NCBI GenBank assembly: GCA_050010255.1
Contig: JBEKLJ010000041.1
Span: 1-18,996, forward strand
Length of the DNA stretch: 18,996 bases
Direction: 5' to 3'
From: JBEKLJ01 sp050010255
GTDB taxonomy: Bacteria; Acidobacteriota; Terriglobia; Bryobacterales; Bryobacteraceae
Shown here one piece after another: positions 8,748 through 14,836 of the stretch (position 1 is the first letter of the stretch; every line of letters begins with the position of its first letter). Both the position numbers and the translations under genes were made by a program. The notes beneath the pieces were generated by a model that was not told where the DNA came from, did no database searches, and worked only from the letters and a program-made list of their open reading frames with translations.

Positions 8748-8848
8748 AAGCGGCGCGGGGCGCGGGGATGCCTCAGGGCGGTCCAATGTGGACAAGCCTG
8801 GGATCAGGCCGGCCCCTATTCCTTGCTAGCCACTCTAAGAACTCGGCG

Positions 8849-9391
8849 CTACCAGCCCAGGCGCTGGCGGAGAGAAGTGATGTGCGCGACGTGGTGGCGG
8901 CAGTGCCAGGCGTACATGGCGGCGACGAGGTCCAGGCGCATCGCGCCGCGCTCGGGGTGGTGGAAAGTGCGGGCGAACTCGGCGTCGCTCATGGCGCGTG
9001 CCATCATCACCCAGCGGTGGTGCATGCCGTCAAGGAGCGTGAGCGAGACCTCCACCGGCGCAGTACGCGCCTCGGGAAGCTCGGCCCAGCGGTCTTCCTT
9101 GTACGGCTTGACGGTGGGGTTGTCCTCGGTCAGCGCCAGCTTGAAGCGCACGTAGGCGTTCATGTGGCTGTCGGCGAGGTGGTGCACCACCTGCCGCACG
9201 GTCCAGCCGCCGGGGCGGTAGGCCGTGTCGAGCCGGGCTTCGCCCAAGCCGTCGATGGCGTGGCGCAGTTGCCCCGGCAGGGCGGCGATGTCCTCAATGA
9301 AACGGTTGCGGTCCTCGCGGCTGATCGTGGAAGGCAGCGGGAACTTCCCGATGGGGTAGCGCAAGTCGGGCACGGCACTGGAATCCTGCAT
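8849..9391 (-). CDS. YfiT/BstA-type DinB family metal-dependent transferase
   Basis: 180 residues that closely follow Bacillus YfiT (BstA): YPIGKF at the start, YRPGGWTVRQVVHHLADSH in the middle, then RFKLALTEDNPTVKPY and MYAWHCRHHVAHI. The metal site of the DinB fold is intact, with His in VVHHLADSH (70/71) and the pair His163/His167. YfiT was first called a metal-dependent hydrolase and is now seen as a thiol-S-transferase type of enzyme using bacillithiol in Bacillus. The thiol used here is not known. The ATG at 9391 is chosen because family similarity begins at once; a longer open frame upstream to 9559 overlaps vapB and looks like shadow sequence. It converges with the ABC operon and diverges from vapB. 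Confidence 0.9.
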   Translation of the reverse strand: MQDSSAVPDLRYPIGKFPLPSTISREDRNRFIEDIAALPGQLRHAIDGLGEARLDTAYRPGGWTVRQVVHHLADSHMNAYVRFKLALTEDNPTVKPYKEDRWAELPEARTAPVEVSLTLLDGMHHRWVMMARAMSDAEFARTFHHPERGAMRLDLVAAMYAWHCRHHVAHITSLRQRLGW

Positions 9392-9491
9392 ACTCCGAGG
9401 ATACCCTGAGCGCCAACGGCGGCGCGCCAGTCGGTAGGCCCGGCCCGGCGGGGGCGAGCCGAGAGCCCGCCGTGAGTGGTAAGATATACAC

Positions 9492-9725
9492 ATGAGGCGC
9501 ACAAATCTTGTGTTGGATGAGCATCTGCTGGAAGAGGCCACGCGGGTCTTGGGAGTCAAGACCTACTCGGCGGCGGTGAATCGTGCGATCGAGGAGGTTC
9601 TGCGTGTCCGCAAGATCCAGAGCCTCTCCGCCTTCCTCGGGAGTGGGATCTGGCAGGGAGACCTCGCCGAAATGCGTGAGGACCGGCAACCGGCACGGGC
9701 GCGCCCGCCGAGGCGGCGCAAGTGA
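9492..9725 (+). CDS. vapB: VapB-type antitoxin (ribbon-helix-helix)
   Basis: 77 residues. TNLVLDEHLLEEATRVLG and TYSAAVNRAIEEVLR form the short strand and two helices of a VapB ribbon-helix-helix DNA-binding domain. The C-terminal GSGIWQGDLAEMREDR is the toxin-binding tail common in this family, normally a flexible wrap around the PIN toxin. It overlaps vapC by four bases (GTGA), so the pair is co-translated. No Shine-Dalgarno is visible before the ATG. A -10-like TAAGAT (9480-9485) sits so close to the ATG that the message could be leaderless. The pair is expected to repress its own promoter through VapB. Confidence 0.85.
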   Translation: MRRTNLVLDEHLLEEATRVLGVKTYSAAVNRAIEEVLRVRKIQSLSAFLGSGIWQGDLAEMREDRQPARARPPRRRK

Positions 9726-10108
9726 TTCTCGTTGACACCTCGGTCTGGATTGAGCTGCTCGCCGGCCGTGGCCGGCGGCCCAGCGCCGATGACCTGCTCG
9801 AATGCGCCACTTGCGGCCCGGTTTTGCAGGAGGTGTTGCAGGGGCTTCGCCCGGGCGCCGCGAGTGACGTGTTTCGCGAGGCATTCCTGGCGCTGCCGCG
9901 CTTGAGCGACCCGCTGCCGTCGGTCGTCTTCCTGGCAGCCGCGGAGATCTACCGCGACGGGCGCCGGAGAGGCTATTCAATTCGTTCCGGGGTGGACTGC
10001 CTGATCGCGGCGATCGCAATTCAGAATCGGGTTCCTGTCTGGCACCATGACCGGGACTTCACCACGATCGCGCGCTACGCCCCGCTCGAGGTGCTCGCCG
10101 CTGAGTAA
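9722..10108 (+). CDS. vapC: VapC-type PIN-domain ribonuclease toxin
   Basis: 128 residues, the usual PIN toxin length. The acidic residues that hold Mg2+ are all in place: Asp5 in ILVDTSVWIE, Glu37 in LQEVLQG, Asp92 in RSGVDCLIAAIA, and Asp110/Asp112 in HHDRDF. VapC toxins cleave specific RNAs (often initiator tRNA or rRNA) and are held inactive by VapB; the target of this one cannot be told from sequence. The GTG start overlaps the vapB stop. The toxin looks intact, so the system is probably functional. Confidence 0.9.
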   Translation: MILVDTSVWIELLAGRGRRPSADDLLECATCGPVLQEVLQGLRPGAASDVFREAFLALPRLSDPLPSVVFLAAAEIYRDGRRRGYSIRSGVDCLIAAIAIQNRVPVWHHDRDFTTIARYAPLEVLAAE

Positions 10109-10146
10109 GGGCGGATGGGGCGATGGTCCTGCCTGTGCGCGGCGGA

Positions 10147-10710
10147 TCAACGCCCGGCTTCGAGTTGGCGCGTCCAGGCGATCAGGGCGGCGAGGAGCTT
10201 GCCGATGAGCTCCTTGGTCTTTTCATCCTTCAAGTTGCCCTGCTCGTCGAAGCCCTGCGGCGCGTTCGAGATCATGACTTCGGGCTGGTTCACCGGGTAC
10301 ATGTTGAGGAAGACGAAGCATTGCCGGAGGTGATACTGGGCGCGGGCGGTGCCAAGCCGGCCGACGGAGGCGCCCATGACGGCGACCGGCTTGCCCGTCC
10401 AGGCACTGTCGCCGTAAGGCCGGGAGGCCCAGTCGATGGCGTTCTTGAGGACACCGGGTATGGAGTAGTTGTACTCGGGCGTGACGAACAGTATGGCGTC
10501 CGCGGCGCGGGCGCGCTCCTTCAGCAGACAGACCCTCTCGGGCGGATTCGCGTCTTCGTCCTGGTTGTACGGCGGGATGCCGTCGAGCTCGAAGATTTCG
10601 ATTTCGGAGCCCTGAGGCGCGAGCTGCTGGGCGGCCCGGAGCGCCGCACGGTTGAACGATTGCCTGCGCAGACTGCCGGCGATTCCAAGGATTCTCAGTG
10701 GAGTGTTCAC
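10147..10710 (-). CDS. NADPH-dependent FMN reductase (ChrR/flavodoxin-fold family)
   Basis: 187 residues with the flavodoxin-like fold. The FMN-phosphate loop GIAGSLRRQSFNRAAL is at residues 9-24. The second family motif, FVTPEYNYSIPGVLKNAIDW, contacts the flavin ring and lies mid-protein. Members reduce FMN, quinones, chromate or azo dyes with NAD(P)H and protect against oxidative stress; the natural substrate is not evident. The start is GTG with a good upstream GAGAGGA site. It converges with vapC, 38 bases away. On its upstream side is the broken ORF6N patch. Confidence 0.9.
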   Translation of the reverse strand: MNTPLRILGIAGSLRRQSFNRAALRAAQQLAPQGSEIEIFELDGIPPYNQDEDANPPERVCLLKERARAADAILFVTPEYNYSIPGVLKNAIDWASRPYGDSAWTGKPVAVMGASVGRLGTARAQYHLRQCFVFLNMYPVNQPEVMISNAPQGFDEQGNLKDEKTKELIGKLLAALIAWTRQLEAGR

Positions 10711-10794
10711 GTTTTTCCTCTCGGCCTGCTGCTATGGCCCAGTCTAGCTCGCTTTTCTAACCACGACCGCAGCGAGGCCCGCTGAGAGGGGAGC

Positions 10795-10905
10795 AAGAGC
10801 ATAGCCACGCCCTGCTCGGTGAAGGCGTAGGGAGGCCTGCGCCGACCGCCCCAACTTGAGATCACAGTCTGTGATCTCAAGTCTCAGGTCGCAATCTGCG
10901 ACCCT
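10795..10905 (-). pseudogene. ORF6N gene remnant
   Basis: Read on the minus strand, this stretch encodes GSQIAT, an in-frame TGA, then LRSQTVISSWGGRRRPPYAF and TEQGVAM. This is the central signature of ORF6N-domain proteins (compare LRSQIVILKRGEHRKFLPFAFTEQGIAML in the neighbouring intact gene). Similarity stops after GVAML, and neither a start nor the rest of the domain is present. It differs from the intact neighbour in sequence, so it is the relic of a second ORF6N gene and not a copy of the first. Confidence 0.65.
10854..10882. repeat. Palindrome, GATCACA-N3-TGTGATC family (copy 1)
   Basis: A perfect inverted repeat of 13-base arms around GTC (ACTTGAGATCACA / TGTGATCTCAAGT). It lies inside the ORF6N remnant, where it encodes LRSQTVIS. 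A second, shorter palindrome (GGTCGCA-ATC-TGCGACC) follows at 10887-10903. Confidence 0.75.
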
Positions 10906-10916
10906 GGACGAAGCGC

Positions 10917-11570
10917 CTACGCGGTCTTCACGATGTCGCGGTGGGTCGTCTTCACCTTGTAGCCGGCGCGGGCCAGGCGGCGGCGCATCTGACCGGCCTT
11001 CCGCGCGGCTGGCCCGCCGGGCGCGGAGCCATCCGATGCTGCCGGCGTTGCGGTTACGAACCCGATGCGCCGGCGAGGCTTGGCCGCCGGCTCCATCAGG
11101 TTGCGAATCGCGTCAAAGACCACCCGGAAGTGCGCGTCGTATTTCTGTTCGAGCGCGTCGAGCTTGGCGGCCAGGTCGCGGTGGCTGGCCATCATCTCCC
11201 GGAGCTTCACGAAGGCGCGCATGATGGCGATGTTCACCTGGACGGCCCGCTCGCTGTGGAGCACGCTAGAGAGCATCGCGATGCCCTGCTCGGTGAAGGC
11301 GAACGGGAGGAACTTGCGGTGCTCTCCACGCTTTAAGATCACAATCTGTGATCTTAAAGCTACCTCAGCCTCCTCCCGCGTGAGCTGGAACATGAAGTCG
11401 GCAGGGAACCGCGAGCTATTCCGTTTTGCAGCCTGGTTCAGCGTCCTTGTTTCAACGCCATAGAGCCCGGCTAAGTCGCTGTCCAGCATGACCTTCTGCC
11501 CGCGAGTGAGGTATATCCTGCGCTCGATGACCTCGGGGGCCACGGGCTGGAGGGCGGTGGATGACTTCAC
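10917..11570 (-). CDS. ORF6N domain protein with RapZ-derived C-terminal tail
   Basis: 217 residues, GTG start. Residues 11-100 form an ORF6N domain: IERRIYLTRGQKVMLDSDLA, LYGVETRTLNQAAKRN, RFPADFMFQLT and FAFTEQGIAMLSSVLHSERA. ORF6N is a putative DNA-binding domain of phage and mobile-element proteins, related to KilA-N/BRO proteins. A coiled region (about 118-160) ends in the usual PRRRIGF near 171, where family members normally stop soon after. Here a further stretch ends in MRRRLARAGYKVKTTHRDIVK (195-215), which is the C-terminus of the neighbouring RapZ; the DNA match is 63 of 65 bases. The gene is therefore a chimera made by local duplication. Codons 72-81 lie within a perfect 31-base palindrome. 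The biological role is unknown. No clear ribosome binding site. Confidence 0.8.
   Translation of the reverse strand: MKSSTALQPVAPEVIERRIYLTRGQKVMLDSDLAGLYGVETRTLNQAAKRNSSRFPADFMFQLTREEAEVALRSQIVILKRGEHRKFLPFAFTEQGIAMLSSVLHSERAVQVNIAIMRAFVKLREMMASHRDLAAKLDALEQKYDAHFRVVFDAIRNLMEPAAKPRRRIGFVTATPAASDGSAPGGPAARKAGQMRRRLARAGYKVKTTHRDIVKTA
10926..10990 (-). repeat. Direct repeat copy of the rapZ 3' end, inside the ORF6N gene
   Basis: These 65 bases match 11647-11711 with two differences (G/A at 10935 and C/T at 10949, approximately). In the ORF6N gene they supply the last codons in frame; in rapZ they are the native 3' end. In both places a GATCACA-type palindrome follows the stop codon. Confidence 0.85.
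11330..11360. repeat. Palindrome, GATCACA-N3-TGTGATC family (copy 2, coding)
   Basis: A perfect inverted repeat with 14-base arms (GCTTTAAGATCACA / TGTGATCTTAAAGC) around ATC, within the ORF6N gene. It encodes ALRSQIVILK on the minus strand. Confidence 0.8.
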
Positions 11571-11604
11571 GTTGAAGTAGTGGACCTGCGGCGGCTGGCC
11601 TCTC

Positions 11605-11633
11605 GTTTAAGATCACAGATTGTGATCTTAAAC
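11605..11633. repeat. Palindrome, GATCACA-N3-TGTGATC family (copy 3, intergenic)
   Basis: A perfect inverted repeat with 13-base arms (GTTTAAGATCACA / TGTGATCTTAAAC) around GAT. It lies between the rapZ stop (11638) and the ORF6N start (11570). No ORF6N coding sequence continues on either side. It may act as a stem-loop at the end of rapZ, an operator for the ORF6N gene, or be the footprint of an excised or recombined ORF6N copy. Confidence 0.75.
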
Positions 11634-11637
11634 GCCC

Positions 11638-12531
11638 CTACTGCTGCTTCACGATATCGCGGTGGGTCGTTTTCACCTTGTAGCCGGCGCGGGCCAGGCG
11701 GCGGCGCATCTCGTCGGCCATCATCACCGAACGGTGCTGGCCGCCGGTGCAGCCGAAGGCGATGGTGAGGTAGCTCTTGCCTTCGCGAATGTAGTGCGGC
11801 AAGAGGTAGATCAGCAGCTCCGAGATCCGCTCGACGAACTCCACCGTCTGCGGAAACGAGCGGATGTAGCGCGCCACCGAGGGGTGCCTTCCACTCAGCT
11901 TCTTGAACTGCGGGATGTAGTTCGGGTTGGGCAGGAAGCGGACGTCGAAGACCAGGTCGCTGTCCGGGGGCAGGCCGTTGCGGTAGCCGAAGCTGGTGAC
12001 GTAGATCAGGATCTTGGACAGGTCGCGCCCGCCGCCGAAGGTCTCCCCCATCAGCTCGCGCAGCTCGTGCACGTTGAACTTCGAGGTGTTGACGATGTGG
12101 TCGGCCAGCGCGCGGATCGGCGCCAGCATCTGCCGTTCGGATTGGACGCTCTTGAGCACCGACTTGCCGGCGCCCAGCGGGTGCGGCCGCCGCGTCTCGC
12201 TGAAGCGCCGCAGCAGCGTCGCGTCGTCAGCTTCCAGGAAGACGAGCTGCGCCGGGATCTTGCGCCGGACCTGCTTGTAGATCCGCGGGAAACGTTGCAG
12301 CCCCGCGCCCTCGCGGATGTCGCAGACCAGCGCCGCCCGCCGGATGGCCGGCGAGCCGCGGACTAGCTCGGCGAACTTCGGAATCAGCCCCACGGGCAGA
12401 TTATCGACCGAGTAGTAGCCAAGGTCCTCGAGGCCCTTCAAGACGGTCCCCTTGCCGGAGCCGCTCAGGCCGGTGATGATGACCAGCTCCGGCGGCCCGG
12501 AACGATGTCGGGAAGGCTTTTGGTTGCTCAC
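11638..12531 (-). CDS. rapZ: RNase adapter protein RapZ
   Basis: 297 residues. The N-terminal nucleotide-binding domain has the P-loop GLSGSGKGT (21-29) followed by VLKGLEDLGYYSVDNLP. The C-terminal domain has the strongly conserved GCTGGQHRSV (260-269). In E. coli RapZ binds the sRNA GlmZ and guides RNase E, tuning glucosamine-6-phosphate synthesis; in other phyla it is known mainly as a nucleotide-binding YvcJ-type protein, and its target here is unknown. The residue after the P-loop lysine is Gly where most P-loops have Ser/Thr; the Thr comes one later. The GTG start overlaps the hpf stop by four bases. The last 65 bases of the gene are duplicated in the ORF6N gene. Confidence 0.95.
   Translation of the reverse strand: MSNQKPSRHRSGPPELVIITGLSGSGKGTVLKGLEDLGYYSVDNLPVGLIPKFAELVRGSPAIRRAALVCDIREGAGLQRFPRIYKQVRRKIPAQLVFLEADDATLLRRFSETRRPHPLGAGKSVLKSVQSERQMLAPIRALADHIVNTSKFNVHELRELMGETFGGGRDLSKILIYVTSFGYRNGLPPDSDLVFDVRFLPNPNYIPQFKKLSGRHPSVARYIRSFPQTVEFVERISELLIYLLPHYIREGKSYLTIAFGCTGGQHRSVMMADEMRRRLARAGYKVKTTHRDIVKQQ
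11647..11711 (-). repeat. Direct repeat, native copy at the 3' end of rapZ
   Basis: Partner of 10926-10990 (63 of 65 bases identical, same orientation, 721 bases apart start to start). Taken as the original because it encodes the ordinary end of RapZ. Confidence 0.85.
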
Positions 12532-13109
12532 GCCTCGATCAGGTCGAAATTGCCGTCGCGCCGGCGGATGAGGACGGAGACCCGGTCGGTCTCGGCGTCA
12601 CAGTAAGCCACGTAGTCGCGGCCGTCGATTACCAGCAGCGCCTCCTCGAGCGTCATCGGCTTTCGCCCCTGGCGGTGGTCCACGCGGAAGATCCGCGGGC
12701 CGCCTGGCTGGGGCTCGTCGCCGCCCGCCTCGGTCGCCTGGCCTTGCGCCTGGCGGGCGAGGGCCGGGGCCTCCGCCACGGCGGCGCCCGCGGGCTCCGG
12801 CCTGGAGAAGCGCTTGGTGTCGCGCCGTTTGGCCCGCAGCTTCAGGAGCTGCTTCTCCAGCCTGTCCAGGGCGGTCGTGATGGCGGTGAGGGCGTCAGCC
12901 GCCTCCGCCTCGCCGAACAGTTCGTGATCCCGGTAGTGCACCCGGATCTCGGCCCGCTGCAAGCGGCGCTCCGAGGCCAGGATGACGTGCGCCTCGCGCT
13001 CCCCTCCGGGCGCGTCGAGGAGCTTGCCCAACTTGGCGAACTTGGCTTCGATCCTCCGGTCTTCCACCGGAGTCAGCGCTTTCGATTTACCGGTGTAGGT
13101 GATCTTCAT
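12528..13109 (-). CDS. hpf: Ribosome hibernation promoting factor, long form
   Basis: 193 residues. The S30AE/RaiA domain (MKITYTGKSKALTPVEDRRI to about residue 100) binds the decoding channel of the 30S subunit. A low-complexity Ala/Glu/Gln linker (about 103-137) leads to the long-HPF C-terminal domain (RIFRVDHRQGRKPMTLEEAL ... VSVLIRRRDGNFDLIEA), which joins two 70S ribosomes into 100S dimers in resting cells. It sits between rpoN and rapZ as in many bacteria. An AAGGA site precedes the ATG; the stop overlaps the rapZ GTG. Confidence 0.94.
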   Translation of the reverse strand: MKITYTGKSKALTPVEDRRIEAKFAKLGKLLDAPGGEREAHVILASERRLQRAEIRVHYRDHELFGEAEAADALTAITTALDRLEKQLLKLRAKRRDTKRFSRPEPAGAAVAEAPALARQAQGQATEAGGDEPQPGGPRIFRVDHRQGRKPMTLEEALLVIDGRDYVAYCDAETDRVSVLIRRRDGNFDLIEA

Positions 13110-13133
13110 GGCGTTCCTTCGCTCCCCGGTCCC

Positions 13134-14714
13134 TCAGGCGCGCACGCGCCGCTGGTGCGTGGAGGGAATCTTCATGTCTTCCCGGTACTTGGCGACCGTG
13201 CGGCGGGTGACCTGGATGCCCGCGGCCTGAAGCCGCGCGGTGATCTGCTCGTCGGTCAGCGGGTGGGCGGGAGTCTCTCCCTCGATCATCCGCTTCACCA
13301 TTCGCTTGACGAGCAGCAGCGGCGTGCCGGCGCCGGAGGGCCCGTTCACGGCTTCCGAAAAGAAGTAGCGCAACTCGAAAACGCCCTGCGGCGTGCGCGC
13401 GTACTTGTTGGCCACGGCGCGGCTGACGGTGGAGGGATGCACCCCGATCTCCTCCGCGATCTCCTTGATCATCATCGGCCTGAGGCAGTCGAGGCCCTTG
13501 TCGAGAAACTCCATCTGCCGGCGCACGACGGCCTGGCACACCTTGAGAATGGTCTGCTTGCGCTGCTCGATGTTCTTAATCAACTGGAGCGCCGAGGCGT
13601 AACGCTCCTTGACGTAGTTGCGGACCTCCTTGCTGGGCTCCTGGCTGCGATCCAGCATCCGGCGGTAGTTGGCGTTCAGCCGCAGTTGCGGGAGGTCCTC
13701 GTCTTCGAGCTGGATGATGTACTCGTCGCCTTCCTTGAAGATGTGAACGTCCGGCTCGACCTGCCGCGCGCCCGGCCCGGAATAACGCAGGCCCGGCCTG
13801 GGATTGAGGTGCTTGATCACCTCCACGGCGATCTCGATGTGCTCCAGGGGGCGGCCCAGCAGCCGCGCCAGCTCGCGCAACTGCTTCAGCTCGACCAGCT
13901 TCAGGTGTTCGGAGACGATCTGCCAGGCCACACCGTCGCGGCCGTTGCGGCTCTCGATCTGCAACAGCAGGCATTCACGGACGTCGCGGGCGCCCACGCC
14001 GGCCGGGTCCAGCTTCTGCACCTCGTGCAATGCGGCCTCGATCTCCTCCAGCTTCTGCTCGCCGGAGGCGGCCATCTCCTCGAGCGACGCCGTCAAGTAT
14101 CCGCTCTCGTCCAGATTGCCGATGATCGAGTCAGCCGCGTCGCGGATGTGATCCGCCAGCGGCACCATGCTCAACTGGGACCGCAGATAGTCGCCCAGCG
14201 TGACCGGAGCGGTGAGGAAGGTCTCGAAGGAGGGCTTGTCGACTTGCTCGGCGGCCGGGCTCCTGTAGCCGGGGTCGAGATAATCGTCGAAAAACGTGCC
14301 GAAGTCGATTTCCTCGAAGGGGTCCGTGGCCGCCGGCTTCTGTTCGGCCGCGTCGGCCGGTTCGGCGCCGGGGGCGGCCGGCGGGGTCTCCGCGGTCTCG
14401 ACGTCGAGCTCGGAGATGGCCTCGGCGGGAACCGAGCCGTCGCCGTCGGCCGCATCCAGAACCGTCTGATCGGCCGGTGCGGCCCCGCGCTCGCTCTCGG
14501 CTTCCAGGAGCTGCTGGAGTTCCTCGGGGCTCAGCTCCTCGGCCGCCTGGTCTGTCGCCTCCTCGAGCACGGGGTTCTGCGCGATCTCCTGTGCGATCAT
14601 CTCGCGCAACTCCAGGCGGTTCAGGTGCAGGACCGTGACCATCTGGACCAGCCCGGGAGTGAGGATCTGCCTCTGTGCGACCCTCAGTTGCAATCTGGGC
14701 GACAGCAAGCTCAT
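13134..14714 (-). CDS. rpoN: RNA polymerase sigma-54 factor RpoN
   Basis: 526 residues. Region I (LQLRVAQRQILTPGLVQMVT and on) binds activator and holds the polymerase silent. An acidic, Glu/Ala/Pro-rich region II (about 50-150) follows. Then come the core-binding domain (with LDESGYLT and LDPAGVGARDVRECLLLQ), the helix-turn-helix region (HPSTVSRAVANKYARTPQGV) and the RpoN box TRRTVAKYRE at 503-512, which reads the -24 element. The start at 14714 is chosen because region I begins at once and GAGAG precedes it; the open frame further upstream has no similarity. First gene of rpoN-hpf-rapZ, 24 bases before hpf. Confidence 0.96.
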   Translation of the reverse strand: MSLLSPRLQLRVAQRQILTPGLVQMVTVLHLNRLELREMIAQEIAQNPVLEEATDQAAEELSPEELQQLLEAESERGAAPADQTVLDAADGDGSVPAEAISELDVETAETPPAAPGAEPADAAEQKPAATDPFEEIDFGTFFDDYLDPGYRSPAAEQVDKPSFETFLTAPVTLGDYLRSQLSMVPLADHIRDAADSIIGNLDESGYLTASLEEMAASGEQKLEEIEAALHEVQKLDPAGVGARDVRECLLLQIESRNGRDGVAWQIVSEHLKLVELKQLRELARLLGRPLEHIEIAVEVIKHLNPRPGLRYSGPGARQVEPDVHIFKEGDEYIIQLEDEDLPQLRLNANYRRMLDRSQEPSKEVRNYVKERYASALQLIKNIEQRKQTILKVCQAVVRRQMEFLDKGLDCLRPMMIKEIAEEIGVHPSTVSRAVANKYARTPQGVFELRYFFSEAVNGPSGAGTPLLLVKRMVKRMIEGETPAHPLTDEQITARLQAAGIQVTRRTVAKYREDMKIPSTHQRRVRA

Positions 14715-14795
14715 CTGGCTCTCATCATAACTCAGGCGCCCGCTGGCGGGGCCAGTTGTCGTCGAATCAGAGACTTGCGGGAGTGCTGCAGCTTG

Positions 14796-14831
14796 CGCAC
14801 GCCGCAGCAGATTGCTGGTGAAACATCCGGG
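14796..14831 (+). repeat. Left arm of 36-base inverted repeat flanking the kdpD-like pair
   Basis: Matches the reverse complement of 17272-17307 at 34 of 36 positions; the longest exact core is 27 bases, including GCAGATTGCTGGTGAAACAT. It lies between the rpoN start and the end of the second KdpD-like gene. Just before it a TGCGG / CCGCA pair can form a small stem, as at the right arm. Confidence 0.85.
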
Positions 14832-14836
14832 CCAGC

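Noticed and set aside
9392..9559. An N-terminal extension of the DinB gene to 9559
   Set aside because: It would overlap vapB, adds an Arg/Ser-rich stretch with no family similarity, and the YfiT-like sequence starts at the ATG at 9391.
10854..11633. The GATCACA/TGTGATC palindromes as CRP/FNR-type binding sites
   Set aside because: CRP sites read TGTGA-N6-TCACA; here the half-sites are in the opposite order with a 3-base gap, and two of the copies are inside coding sequence.
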